Positions 11,067 through 21,365 are shown, counted from the first letter of the stretch. The stretch is DNA of 64,000 nucleotides from Platanthera guangdongensis (GCA_039583875.1 CM077159.1:104245287-104309286); one strand, 5' to 3'. Notes: generated by a model from the sequence alone, not told the origin. A program made the numbers and translations.

Positions 11067-11076
11067 CCCTTTTATA
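11067..11076 (-). promoter_or_regulatory. LTR promoter TATA box, family B1
   Basis: The minus strand reads AATATAAAAGGG downstream of the palindrome array. The matching site in the lone LTR is TATAAAAGAG at 52516. Confidence 0.65.
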
Positions 11077-11333
11077 TTTTCTATGAAATTTTCCTTTGAA
11101 TTTTTGAATTCATTCCTTCATTGATTGCTGACGGCCTTGAGAATGTCTGCAATAATTGATTTCCCCAACTGTCCCATTGAAAAACGGAAAGTAATTATCC
11201 TGATGAATACCATAATCAATGCTACCTCTCACGGTAATGTTAAGAGAATATTAAGCATTGATTATTCATTAATTACTGCAATAAGATAAGGACATAGGGA
11301 GGGAAAAGTCCAAGTCTGGATCTATACAGAAAT

Positions 11334-11860
11334 CGTCGAGCAGAGAACAGAATCCGTCGTCCTGGGTCCAGAGTTCGTCGAGCTGAGAAGTTATGTTCGT
11401 CGACTAGATAATTCTTGTTCGTCGACCTGAGATACAAGATCGTCGACCTAATAATAGTTAACTGCTTTCTCTAGAACCTTGCCAATTCTGTGCATCAAGA
11501 TCGTCGAGCTAAGAATCTTACTTCATCAACTAGTGTTCAGAGAAATGATTCTTGGACTTTAGAATGTTGTAGTAGAGTATCTAGAAATCGTCGACCTGAG
11601 AACTAAGTTCGTCGACCTGAGAACTGCTAACTGCTACTTGATAAAACTTGTCAACACTGTGGTCTAAGTTCGTCGAGATGAGAACTTGAATTCGTCAACT
11701 GGAGTTCAGAGAAAAGATTCTGGACTTGTAATGTTGAAGTAGAGCATCCAGAAATCGTCGACCAATGAACTAAGTTCGTCGAGCTCAACTCAGAGAATTT
11801 TCTCTGAGTTCGTCGTGCCGAGCACGACTTTCATCGAGTTGAGTTCGACGAACGTCGAAC
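11334..11860. repeat. 21-bp phased TCGTCGA array in LTR B1
   Basis: CGTCG cores start at 11334, 11355, 11376, 11398, 11420 and 11441, that is every 21-22 bp. Later cores at 11502, 11589, 11610, 11671, 11693, 11756 and 11777 are separated by 21-22 bp or about 60-65 bp (three steps), with decayed copies such as TTCATCAAC in between. Most copies extend to TTCGTCGAc/gCTGAGAAC. Confidence 0.85.
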
Positions 11861-12049
11861 GCATTTCCTGAGTCTTTGAAATTTCTCTAAGTCTTGAGTC
11901 TTCTATAGTCTGTTGATGGTTGGTCCAAGTAATGATGACTTGAAGGACATGGCCTAAACTCTAGGACACAAACATGACCATGGCTATACATGTTGGGTCA
12001 AACATCCTAGTTTAGTGAACCTAGCCCAAATCCAACAAGGGATCCAACA

Positions 12050-13690
12050 CCGAGCGCGGCTCAGCCCCAGGTAGACCCGCTACGAAGGTTCTCATTAGCT
12101 GGCAGGTCCGAAGGCTCGCCTATGGGGGAAAGGATTAGTTCTTGGTTCTTGGAGACTCTTCCGCTACACCGAGCCTAGCTCGGCCCCATGTAGACCCAAT
12201 GCGCAGGCTCTCATTAGCTGACAGGTCTGAAGGCTTGCCCGCGGGGTTAAGGGACCCCAGCGTGGCTTGGCCCCAGGTAGACCCGCTGCTCAGGCTCTCA
12301 TTAGCTGGCAGGTCCAAAGGCTTGCCTATGGGTGAAAGGATTGGTTCTTGGTTCTTGGAGACTCTTGCACTACCCCGAGCTATGCTCGGCCACAGGTAGA
12401 CCCGCTTTGCCGGCTCTCATTAGCTTGCATGTCTGAAGGCTCGCCTATGGTGGTAACGGACCCTGAGCGCGGCTCGGCCTCAGGTAGACCCTCTGCGCAT
12501 GCTCTCATTAGCTGGCAGGTCTGAAGTCTCTCATATGGGGGAAAGGATTGGTTCTTGGAGACTCTTGTACTACCATGAGCTTGGATTGGCCCCAGGTAGA
12601 CCCACTGTATAGGCTCTCATTAGCTGGCAGGTCTGAAGGCTCTCCTGTGGGGGTAAGGGACCCCGAGCGGGGCTCGGCCCCAGGTAGACCCACTACGCAG
12701 GCTCTCATTAGCTGGCAGGTCCAAAGGCTCGCCTGTGGGGGAAAGGATTGGTTTTTGGTTCTTGGAGACTCTTGTACTACCCCAAGCCTGGCTCGGCCCC
12801 AGGTAGACCCGCTGCGCAGGCTCTCATTAGATGGCAGGTCCAAAGGCTCGCCTGTGGGGGTAAGGGATCCTGAGCGCGGCTCGGCCCCAGGTAGACCTGC
12901 TACACAGGCTCTCATTAGCTGGCAGGTCCGAAGGCTCTCCTATGGGGGAAATGATTGGTTCTTGGTTCTTGGAGACTCTTGCACTACCCCGAGCCTGGCT
13001 TGGCCCTAGATAGGCCCGCTACGTAGGCTCTCATTAGCTGGCAGGTCTGAAGGCTTGCCTGTGGGGGTAAGGGACCCCGAGCGTGGCTCGGCCCCAGGTA
13101 GGCCCGCTGCGCAAGCACTCATTAGCTGGCAGGTCTGAAGGCTCGCCTCTAGGGGAAAGGATTGGTTCTTGGTTCTTGGAGACTCTTGCGCTACCTCGTG
13201 CCTGGCTCGACCCCACGTAGACCCACTATACAGACTCTCATTAGCTGGCAGGTCCGAAGGCTTGCCTGTGGGGGTAAGGAACCTCGAGCGTGGCTCGGCC
13301 CCAGGTAGACCCGCTGCGTAGGCTCTCATTAGCTGGCAGGTCCGAAGGCTCGCCTGTGTGGGAGAGGATTGGTTCTTGGTTCTTGGAGACTCTTGCACTA
13401 CCCTGAGCCTGACTCGGCCCCATGTAGACCCACTACGTAGGCTCTCATTAGCTGGCAGGTCCGAAGGCTTACCTCTGGGGGTAAGGCATCCCAAGCGCGG
13501 CTCGGCCCCAGGTAGACCCACTGCGTAGGCTCTCATTAGCTGGCAGGTCCGAAGGTTTGCCTGTGGGGGAGAGAATTGGTTCTTGGTTTTAGGTTTTTGG
13601 TTCTTAGTTCTTAGAGACTTTTTGCACCACCCCGAGCCTAGCTCGGTCCCCGGTAGACTCGCTGCCCAGGCTCTCATCAAGCTGGTAGGG
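12050..13690. repeat. 207-bp minisatellite, about 8 copies
   Basis: The phrase TTCTTGGAGACTCTT recurs near 12150, 12355, 12555, 12763, 12970, 13177, 13385 and 13610, giving a unit of about 207 bp. Each unit is composite: a sub-unit of about 88 bp and one of about 119 bp share CTCGGCCCCAGGTAGACCC and CTCATTAGCTGGCAGGTC. The unit length is a multiple of 3, so long open frames cross the array on both strands (up to 224 codons). These are repetitive artefacts with no known domain. The array belongs to the host repeat that continues at 13691 and, across the family A insertion, at 35405. Confidence 0.9.
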
Positions 13691-14211
13691 TTATAAGCTC
13701 ATTCGATGGCAGAGTGGTTGAGGAGACCTCCTTAAGGAACATCCTACTTAAACTCATGAAAAACAAATTATGAGAGGCAAAGGTTGGAGCAGTGTGAGTG
13801 AAGGAACTCACAGCTGTCGGCCTCGGGGATGGTCTCACATACGACGAGTGGGCACTCGCGCCGGACATACGGCACAGCCTAATAATAGGGGAGCAAGTTA
13901 AGTCACTAAAAGCCACTCGCGCCAGGAGTACCCTGAGGCGAGGCGAGAGGGATATACCAGTTAGGTCTCACGCACAAATAAGACGAGGGAAGTGATGACT
14001 CGCGCTCTGAAAAAAGTCAACTCTCCAGTGAAGCGGCGAGACAATGCGTAACACCGTTTCGCAGGCGTGAGCGCAGTACAGGGTCATCTCGCAGTAAACG
14101 AAATAAAGCAAAGTGAAACAAGTTAAAGCGAGGCAGCGAGATGGGTGGGCAGTACCGTCTCGAAGACAAAAGCAAGCCAATAAATCGTTTCGTAAAATGT
14201 AAAATAAAGCG
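13691..14211. other. Host repeat DNA left of the family A insertion
   Basis: No convincing gene. Words such as GGCGAGAG, TCTCGC and GAGACG are frequent here and again at 35405-39600, which supports the view that both stretches are one repeat split by the family A composite. Confidence 0.5.
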
Positions 14212-14216
14212 ACAGA
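14212..14216. other. Left target-site duplication ACAGA
   Basis: ACAGA directly precedes LTR1 and matches the five bases directly after LTR3 (35400-35404). Confidence 0.85.
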
Positions 14217-14970
14217 TGAAAGATAATAGTTGTTAACCTAAATCACCTAGTGGGGGGGTGAATAGGTGAGTTGTGTGTCTTTTGCGGAATAAAAAAAAAA
14301 TCTTAGAACACAACACAAATCTATCTACTAAAATATCACAGACGAGACAAGATTTATAGTGGTTCCCCGATATTGGTTACATCCACTTTCCCTCACCGAT
14401 CTAGCAATAAACTAGACTCGGCTACTCCACTATCTCGGATTGAAAATCAATCCTACCCTCGAACAAAGTTCCTGCAATCTCAATCCAATCCAACTGGATC
14501 TACAACTCGGAAGAAACACCTTCCTACAAACTCGGAGTGGAAAACTCCTAAACTCGGAGAAAAATTCTTCTACAGAAAAGAAATTCAAGTATTGAAAAAT
14601 ACAAACAGTGAAATCGTCTAATTACGATCTGAAAATAAAACAGAAACTGGAATCTTCTTCTTGGCGTGCAGCTTTATCAGAAAAGTTGAAGAAGGATTCT
14701 TGGCAATCAGTAGATCTGAACCTCTTGCTTCCACGATCGGACAGATGATGAGTATGTGAAAATCGATCTCGATCTGGAGAGCTTTTTCTGTCTATTTCCT
14801 CTGAAGATCGAAACCCTTGCCGGAGAAGAACAGCGGCGGCGGCGGCTTTCGTTCCGTGAAGAGAGAGAGAGGAAATAGCGATTATTTTGGAAAGCGACGG
14901 CTGCCAAACTCAGAGGAATTTTCTTCTTGAAAGATCTGTTTTCTCATTAGGGTTTGTCGATTAGACAAGA

Positions 14971-14979
14971 CCTTTTATA
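14971..14979 (-). promoter_or_regulatory. LTR1 TATA box
   Basis: The minus strand reads CCTATAAAAGG downstream of the palindrome array. It is conserved in LTR2 (24567-24575) and LTR3 (34170-34178) and marks the U3-R boundary region. Confidence 0.75.
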
Positions 14980-15117
14980 GGAGTACTAATAACGGTCATA
15001 ATCAGTTTTAATGACGTACACGTGGACCAATCATATCACGGTATTTGAAAATCTGTCAAATATGGACTTAGAAGAGAGTTCAGAGAAAATGAAGTCATAT
15101 ACACGAGTAGATATAAA

Positions 15118-15875
15118 ACTACTCAAGTAGGTCAAGGACTACTTGAGTAACCAAAGAGATTTTACTCGGGTATATAAATCATGACTACTCGAGTATGTAG
15201 AAGAAAACTACTCGAGTATGTATAGTCAACTACTCGAGTACTTTAGAAGATCTACTCGAGTATAAAGAAAAGTTTCTCGGGAGGGAGCAGAGCTACTCGA
15301 GTACAAGTTATACTACTCGAGTAGGCAAAATTGAACTACTCGAGTGGTTAGAGGAACTACTCGAGATAAACACTTAGAAATATTCTGCACACGAGAAAAA
15401 TAGCTACTCGAGTAGTTAGATTGAACTACTCGAGAGGAAAGAAAGTTATCTCGAGTATATGAAAGACTAACTCGAGTATATCTTAACTACTCGACACAGT
15501 GTCGAGACTTACTCGAGTATATAAAGTACCTACTCGAGTAAATGACTTAGAAAAAAAATCTGGGAAAAATGAATTTGGAACACGAAGAATATACTACTCG
15601 AGTATGAACTAGTCGAGAGAGAATGAGCTACTCGAGTATATGACTTGGACTACTCGAGTAGGAAGAATGATCTACTCGAGTATATGACTTGGATTACTCG
15701 AGTAGGAAGAATGATCTACTCGAGTAGTTTAGTAAGCTACTCGAGTATGTCAATGAACTACTCGAGTGTTTTACTTAACTTCACGAGAGGAAAAATTTTC
15801 TTACTCGAGTATGCAGAAGTTTCACTCGAGTATATCTCAAGCAATCTACTCGAGTAGTTAAGGACCTACTCGAGA
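15118..15875. repeat. Phased TACTCGAGTA palindrome array in LTR1
   Basis: About 30 copies of the perfect 10-bp palindrome TACTCGAGTA or close variants lie at mostly 20-23 bp spacing. The array is interrupted by a recurring spacer of the type ACTTAGAAA...TTTCTG. It is homologous to the arrays in LTR2 and LTR3. Confidence 0.9.
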
Positions 15876-16199
15876 GAAACACTTAGAAAAATTTCTGTCA
15901 GCAATTTTCTTCTTCTACTAGAAGGGAATCAACACGAAGTCTTTACACAGTCCTATAGCTTGAATATGAAGTTTATCCCAATAGAGAGACTACACATGAG
16001 TCAACACTTTGGAACACACAATGAGGGATTACCTGTGTGGTCCTGTGTTTGGTGACCCATTGTAGACTGACATTGGTCTACACTTCCCATTGGATCCTGC
16101 AAACACATAACTCAAGCAAAGCATCAAATACAACTTAATTCATCTTAGTTCCAGGGTGACTTCATCAAATCTGGGTTAATGTGGACATAGTTCCCAACA

Positions 16200-16212
16200 A
16201 TCTTCCCCTATT
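16200..16212 (-). other. Polypurine tract of int1
   Basis: The minus strand reads AAATAGGGGAAGAT directly before LTR1. This is the expected plus-strand primer for cDNA synthesis. Confidence 0.8.
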
Positions 16213-16401
16213 TGTTGAAGTCAGAACCCTTTACACTAAGGTGAATTATAGACATAAAAAGAGCTAAGTAGAAAATGTGCAAGCAAGCAATAGACTATGA
16301 TAAAGGATAGTAAGAGCAAAAACTTAGAATTATATAAATAAGAATATCCAAAATTTTCATTTCTACAGTCAATCATTCCACCCTCTCAAAGATCCTTGAT
16401 T

Positions 16402-18833
16402 CTAATTGTCCAGTTTCTCTTGTTTTCTTCTCTGGTAGCAGTAGGGTTTTGGATAGTACTTGGGAGGCGTAGGAGGGGCTGCAGGGTTGTTCCTCCCATA
16501 TTCTCTATCATAAATTCTTCTTTTTGTCATGGACTTCTCATAAAGTTCCCATTCAGAGGAGCTGTAATGAATGTTCCTGCTCTCATGGAATTCCATAACT
16601 AATCTGAGAGTTTCTAAAATCAGGGACTTGGAGGTTGGAGACCAAACTTCAGCATGTTCAGTGGCTTTAGTAGGAGCAGTCCTATTAGCGTGGGGCCTTC
16701 ACCATACTTCCTTTTCTTCTTGTAGGTTTTGATCTCTGGAGGAGCTTTGAGGAATATATCTGCAGGATCTTCTTCCCAGTCTTGAGCATAGGTGTTTGGA
16801 GGGGCAACTGTGTCTCCAGGCCTGGGGGAGAAAGTAGGTTGCAGAGGAACAGCTGGGGCAGAGACATCTGTAGCTAGAGGGTTTAAATGATGAGGAATGA
16901 TGTTGGGGTCAACAGCAACGTCTGGCAGAATCTGATTGTGCATCCAGACAGCAGTGTCATAGGTATGAAATTTGACACTCTTTATCTGTGCTAGCACATC
17001 ATCATAAATTATCTTTACATGAGCTTCCCATACATCTGACTTCTGAGCAGCTGACTTTTCTACCTATTCTTTGAGTTCTTTGATCAATCCCTCCCCCTTT
17101 CTGATTTCAACAAATAGCTTCTCTATAGTGTCTTCTTTGAAAAGTCCAACTTCTTCACAGATTTTAATTTTGTGGGCTTCAGTTCACTTGTCCAGTTCAA
17201 TTTGATTATTTGCAAGGGTGACATCTTGTTCCATAACCTCTCCAACACTAGTGATAGTGTGGTCTAGGGCTTTGCCACCAAGTTGAAATAAGTATTTAAG
17301 CTTGTCATTATTATGCTGAATTTCAGCAAAGCCTCTCCTCATATCAGTCTCGAGAGCAGTTACCTTGTCAGTGACAGTCTATAGAGAAGTGTCAAAATAA
17401 TTTCTTTATTCTTGAAGAAGAAGTGTAATATGTTGCAGCAAATCTGAGGAGGAAGAGACTGTAACAGCAGTAATAGAGGGAGCAGCAGTAGGGAGAGAAG
17501 GAGTTACCCATTGAGCTATTTTTTCAATGATCACAGAGCTGTCAGCTCTTGTGGTATGAATTACAGCATCCCTTCCTTATGTATCATGAGGGATGGAGAA
17601 ATCTAGGTTTCTGAGAGGGGCCTCAGCTGGCTCAGGAGAAGGCTCATCAGAAATAAGAATGGTGTCTTGCTGGTCTTTGAGGGCATCTGGAGATTTGGCT
17701 GGAGTTCTGGCTGGAGAATGTACAGGAGACTGTGCTGGAGTTGAGTCCTTGTGACATTCAGAGGATGGAGGTGGAGGAGATAAAGGAGGAATGGGCATAA
17801 CTTCTTCAGAGAGCTCTGCAATCATAGCATCTATGGTAGCAGTTGTTGAGAGAAGAGATTCTAGGGGTAGCTCATCTGAGGGAGTTGCTGGACTTTGTGG
17901 AGTATGAGGTAGGGAAGAAATTGCTGGCTGAGGAGAGGGCTTCCTGACTGAGGTAGAAGGAGCAGGCTCCCCCTCACTTGGTGCACCAGAGGGGCTAGCC
18001 ACATGATGAGGAAAGGGAGATGGAGTCCTGTCCTCTAAGACTGTATCTGCTGGAGCTTCTGAAATCTTTGCAGCTTCGGCAAGATTCTTTAGCTTGAGCT
18101 CCCATCTCTGAATGGAAGAAATGGAGACCTTCTTCATGTGGTGAAGAGGGGTCCCTTTGGAGAAGTTGAATACCTCAGGATTTGTTTCATGGAGGAGCAG
18201 AGAGATTATTCTGGCGTAGTTGGAGGATTTTAAACTATCCTTGATTTTATCCAGAATCAGCATACCAAATTGGAATTTCTTGCGGGAGACAATGGCTTGC
18301 ATTATGTCGAAGAAATACGATAGAATGTCTCTTATGGAGTTGGTCTTGCATAGTAAAATTTTCCCAATAACATCAACCAGAAATTTGCCTTCTTTGTTCA
18401 TGTCTGACCTTTTGAAGTACTGAGCATCAGCTGAAATGCCACAGAATAGGGCTGTTCTGTCAGAGTCTTCAGCATCTAAGTGATCTTCTTTGTCTATTAT
18501 CGGCAGTCGGAGAAGTTGAGAGACAGAGGTCTTATTGAGTTTAATTTTCAAACCTTTCACTTTGGATTTCAGGACTTTGCCATTCCTTTTGACCTTCAGA
18601 TTTGAGAAGAATTCGGCTACTTCTTGGAAGAGAATCTGGCAGGGTTCTTGCAGGATGAAGGAAAGCCCTGCGGTATCTAGAAGAATGAGCAAGTTGTGGA
18701 AGTCGTCTGAAAGCTCGGCAATCCCGGCGGTAATGAGTTCCGATCCTACACCGATCTTGCAGACGGCGTCCATGGTCCAGAAAAATTGGAAGAAATACTG
18801 TCTTGGGGAAGAGGAAGAGTCGTGGCTCTGCAA
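16402..18833 (-). pseudogene. Family A aORF, int1 copy
   Basis: An open frame runs from 18833 (or the internal ATG at 18773, MDAVCKIGVG) to 17577, 418 codons, and ends at a TAA where int2 reads on. Further fragments of the same protein reach a stop at 16402. Order of parts: an N-terminal helical domain with FLVDVIGKILLCKTNSIRDI and ARIISLLLHETNPEVFNF; a Pro/Ser-rich linker; a heptad-rich region around 17400-17000; and a C-terminal block YSSSEWELYEK...KYYPKPYCY shared with family C. No signal peptide or transmembrane helix is evident, so it does not look like an envelope protein. A TATA box lies about 90 bp upstream of 18833. The function is unknown. Its position between two palindrome arrays suggests a regulatory partner of those sites (inference). 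Confidence 0.7.
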
Positions 18834-18917
18834 TTTCTCGAGTGGAGATGAAGCGGCGGACGTGTACTCGAGTGAATGGAAATGATTTCGTGTAGAGTGA
18901 TATTTGGAATTTCGAAT

Positions 18918-18926
18918 TTATAAAAC
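18918..18926 (-). promoter_or_regulatory. TATA box of the int1 aORF
   Basis: The minus strand reads GGGTTTTATAAATTCG about 90 bp before the first aORF ATG and just downstream of the array at 19028-19258. It is identical in int2 (28528-28536). Confidence 0.6.
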
Positions 18927-19027
18927 CCTAGGTTTAAGTCTAATCATCTAGAAGAAAATAATTTAAAGTAAAGGCGCCACGTGAAAAATTTGAAAGACAA
19001 GAGGCAAATACACGAGAGGTAAAAGAG

Positions 19028-19258
19028 GTACTCGAGTACATAGGCGGTTACTCGAGTAGGTCTAAAGAAGGTACTCGAGTATATAGAGAGTTACTCGAGT
19101 AGGTCTGGAGAATCTGAAATGACTCGAGTAGAAGAATGGACTCACTCGAGTAGGAGAAGAATACTACACAAGTACTTAATTGCCTTACTCGAGTAAGTTA
19201 AAGGACTACTCAAGTAGGTCGGTTGAGTACTCGAGTAGTTACTTTGAGTACTCGAGTA
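19028..19258. repeat. Phased TACTCGAGTA array between RNase H and aORF, int1
   Basis: Central CpGs fall at 19033, 19053, 19076, 19096, 19125, 19147, 19190, 19232 and 19253. A CTCAAG variant lies at 19211 and a decayed site near 19168. Spacing is mostly 20-23 bp, the same lattice as the LTR array. Confidence 0.9.
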
Positions 19259-19314
19259 CGTCAGGTTTTACTTGAGTCAGAGAAGGAAGAAACCTTTGAA
19301 AAGCCAGATTTTGA

Positions 19315-21365
19315 CTAACCTTTTAATTTCCTTTGCCTCCTTGATATCCAAACTGCTTTAATCTTCCTTGTTGAGCATCCCAAGTTCCGTTTTGAAGAAT
19401 GAGAACTTGGTCTCGTCCAGCGGCTTCGTGAAAAATGTCTGCAACTTGCCTGTCTGTGTAGACATATTGGAGATCTATGTCCCCATGCTCTACAAGCTCC
19501 CGGATGAAATGATACCTTAGCTCGATATACTTTGTCCGGTTGTGCGAAACTGGATTGTTGGCTATTGCAATTACGCTGGAAGAGTCGCAAAACAGAGGGA
19601 TACTCTTGAACTTCATGTTGTAATCCTCAAATTGATTCCTTATCCAAAGTAACTATGTGCAGCAACTATCTGCAGAGATGTACTCTGACTCAGCCGTTGA
19701 GATTGCGACACAGTTCTTCTTCTTGTTGCTCCAGGAGATTAGCCTTCTTCCAAAGAATTGGCACGTCCCAGAGGTGCTTTTCCTGTCATCTTTGCTTCCT
19801 GCAAAATTTGCATCTCTTCGAGTTGTGACACCGTCCCGGGGATCTCCTATGATCTGGTCCATGGGGTGATCCTTTAGATATCTGAGCTCTGAAGTTCTTG
19901 CATCTGGATTATCTCCAATCATTATAGTGATTTCTTCATCTTGGATGACTTCTTCATTTTGATCATCATCCTCTCCAATAGGAGTTGGAGTGGTAATCTT
20001 AATGAGCTTTTCGCCTTTGTGTTCGGACGGTTCATCCACGCTAGTTTCTTTCAGCTTTGCACCTGCATCTTCAATGAGCACACTAGACGACTTGCTTTGC
20101 AGCAAGCTCGTCTCATCAAATACAACATGTATTGATTCTTCTACCACCAGGGTTTTTCTATTAAATATCCTATATGCCTTACTATGGCTACTATAACCTA
20201 CAAAAATACCTTCAAAACTCTTTTCGCTGAACTTGGTGGAATGATACTTACCATTGTTGAGTACGAAGCATTTACAACCAAAGATTCTAAAGTATGAGAC
20301 TGTTGGTTTCCTGCCTTTCAGAAGTTCGTAAGGTGTCTTATCATGGTCTTTGTTTATAAGTGCTCGATTTTGCACGTGGCATGAAGTGTTGACGGCTTCA
20401 TCCCAGAAGTACTCCGGTAGTGAAGCATCACTCAACATTATCCTGCAGGCCTCTATGAGTGTTCTGTTCCTTCTCTCAGTCACTCCATTCTGTTGTGGAG
20501 TATGACGAGAGGAAAACTCATGAAAGATACCTGAGCTTTCACAGAATTCTGTCATGGCCCCAGATTTGAACTCTGTTCCGTTGTCACTTCTGATTTTAAC
20601 TATGGAGCAGTTGTATTCATTCTGAACTTGCTTGACAAAATTAGTAAAGATGTCGAAGGTATATGACTTGTGTTTCAAAAAGAACACCCACGCAAAGCGC
20701 GAGTAATCATCAACAATTACCAACGTATAATCCTTACCTCCCAAACTTCTAATTTGCAGTGGACCAAACAAGTCCATGTGCAATAGATGGAGACATCTGT
20801 TAGAGTCTTTGCCAATAATGCTTTTAAAGGTAGCCCTTGTTTGCTTGCCTTTTACGCATGCATGACAAGGTCTATCTTTGACGCATTTGATATTTGGGGC
20901 ATCATGTACTAAGTTCATTGAAAATAATTTATTAATAGTTTTGAAATTAATATGTGCTAGTCTCTTGTGCCATTGGTCACCAAGAGATGCACTATCTTTT
21001 GCTAAAAGACACACTGATGTAGAGGAATCTATACAAATGAAGTTTAAACAGAAAATATTCCTGTTTCGAGTGTCGGATAGAATCGTTTCCATATTGTCAA
21101 CGGATTTTATCAGGCACTTATCAGCATGGAATTCAACTATGTATCCTTTATCGCAGAGTTGGCTTATGCTAATGAGATTGTGTTCCAATCCTTCGACATA
21201 AGCCACATCCGAGAAGGATACATTGCCGTTAGTAATCATACCATAGCCTCTAGTGATTCCACGGTCTGAACCTCCAAAGATGACCTTTAGTCCGTTCATG
21301 ACTGGAGTAAAGTTCTGAATGAGGCTTCTAGTCCCGGTCATATGCCGAGAGCATCCGCTATCCAA
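19315..21365 (-). pseudogene. Family A pol lacking reverse transcriptase, int1
   Basis: The 570-codon frame 21365-19653 starts at the protease active site (DSGCSRHMTG). It continues through integrase: the zinc region WHKRLAH...CHAC, MDLFGP and VIVDDYSRFAWVFF, SDNGTEFKS, TPQQNGVTERRNRTL, and KTPYELLKGRKP. It then enters the acidic linker ending DGVTTRR. The next residues are DANFAG and DRKSTSGTCQFFG, the start of RNase H. The roughly 1.1 kb that encodes RT in family B (including YVDD) is absent without loss of frame. RNase H ends prematurely at a CAG to TAG stop near 19653. A further frame change occurs at the DIF motif near 19430. Protease, integrase and RNase H are expected products, and RT would have to come from another element. 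Confidence 0.9.

Larger units (their letters stand above)
2240..12049 (-). mobile_element. Family B Ty1/copia (Sirevirus-like) element, 3' truncated
   Basis: Read on the minus strand the order is 5' LTR (12049-10218), tRNA-iMet-type PBS, gag, protease, integrase, RT, RNase H, a palindrome array and an aORF. The element stops inside the aORF near 2240. The aORF C-terminus, polypurine tract and 3' LTR are absent, so no target-site duplication can be tested. The protease-integrase-RT-RNase H order is diagnostic for Ty1/copia. The aORF, the long LTR and the repeated palindromes point to the Sirevirus lineage. Every ORF is broken by stops or indels, and pol carries an internal 1174-bp tandem duplication. 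The 5' LTR abuts the 207-bp minisatellite, so the element probably inserted into that array. Confidence 0.85.
10218..12049 (-). repeat. 5' LTR of family B (B1)
   Basis: On the minus strand the LTR begins TGTTGGATCCCTTGTTGG (12049) and ends CCTCACTTTCA (10218), with TG...CA termini and the PBS immediately downstream. Aligning it with the lone LTR at 51284-53350 sets the outer boundary. U3 holds the TCGTCGA array and a TATA box. The 3' part contains a block shared with all LTRs here (10495-10526) and a G12 run at 10251-10262. Length is 1832 bp. No partner LTR is present in the window. Confidence 0.85.
14217..16199 (-). repeat. LTR1 (outer, 3' LTR of int1)
   Basis: On the minus strand it begins TGTTGGGAACTATGTCC (16199) and ends TTATCTTTCA (14217); 1983 bp. 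It is preceded on the coding strand by the int1 polypurine tract. U3 contains the TACTCGAGTA array and a TATA box at 14971-14979. The shared block TATAGTGGTTCCCC begins at 14355. Two array sites that are CTCGAG in LTR2 read CTCAAG and CTTGAG here (15121-15150). Confidence 0.95.

Noticed and set aside
12135..13680. Tandem-repeat protein encoded across 12135-13680
   Set aside because: Open frames exist on both strands because the 207-bp unit is divisible by 3. There is no start context, domain or codon evidence.
13700..13790. tRNA-like GATGGCAGAGTGGTTGAGG
   Set aside because: It resembles a tRNA 5' half with an A box, but no B box or cloverleaf follows.
16402..18833. Envelope gene in the aORF position
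   Set aside because: No signal peptide, transmembrane helix or glycoprotein-like Cys pattern is visible in any copy. The parts seen are a helical domain, a Pro/Ser linker and a coiled coil.
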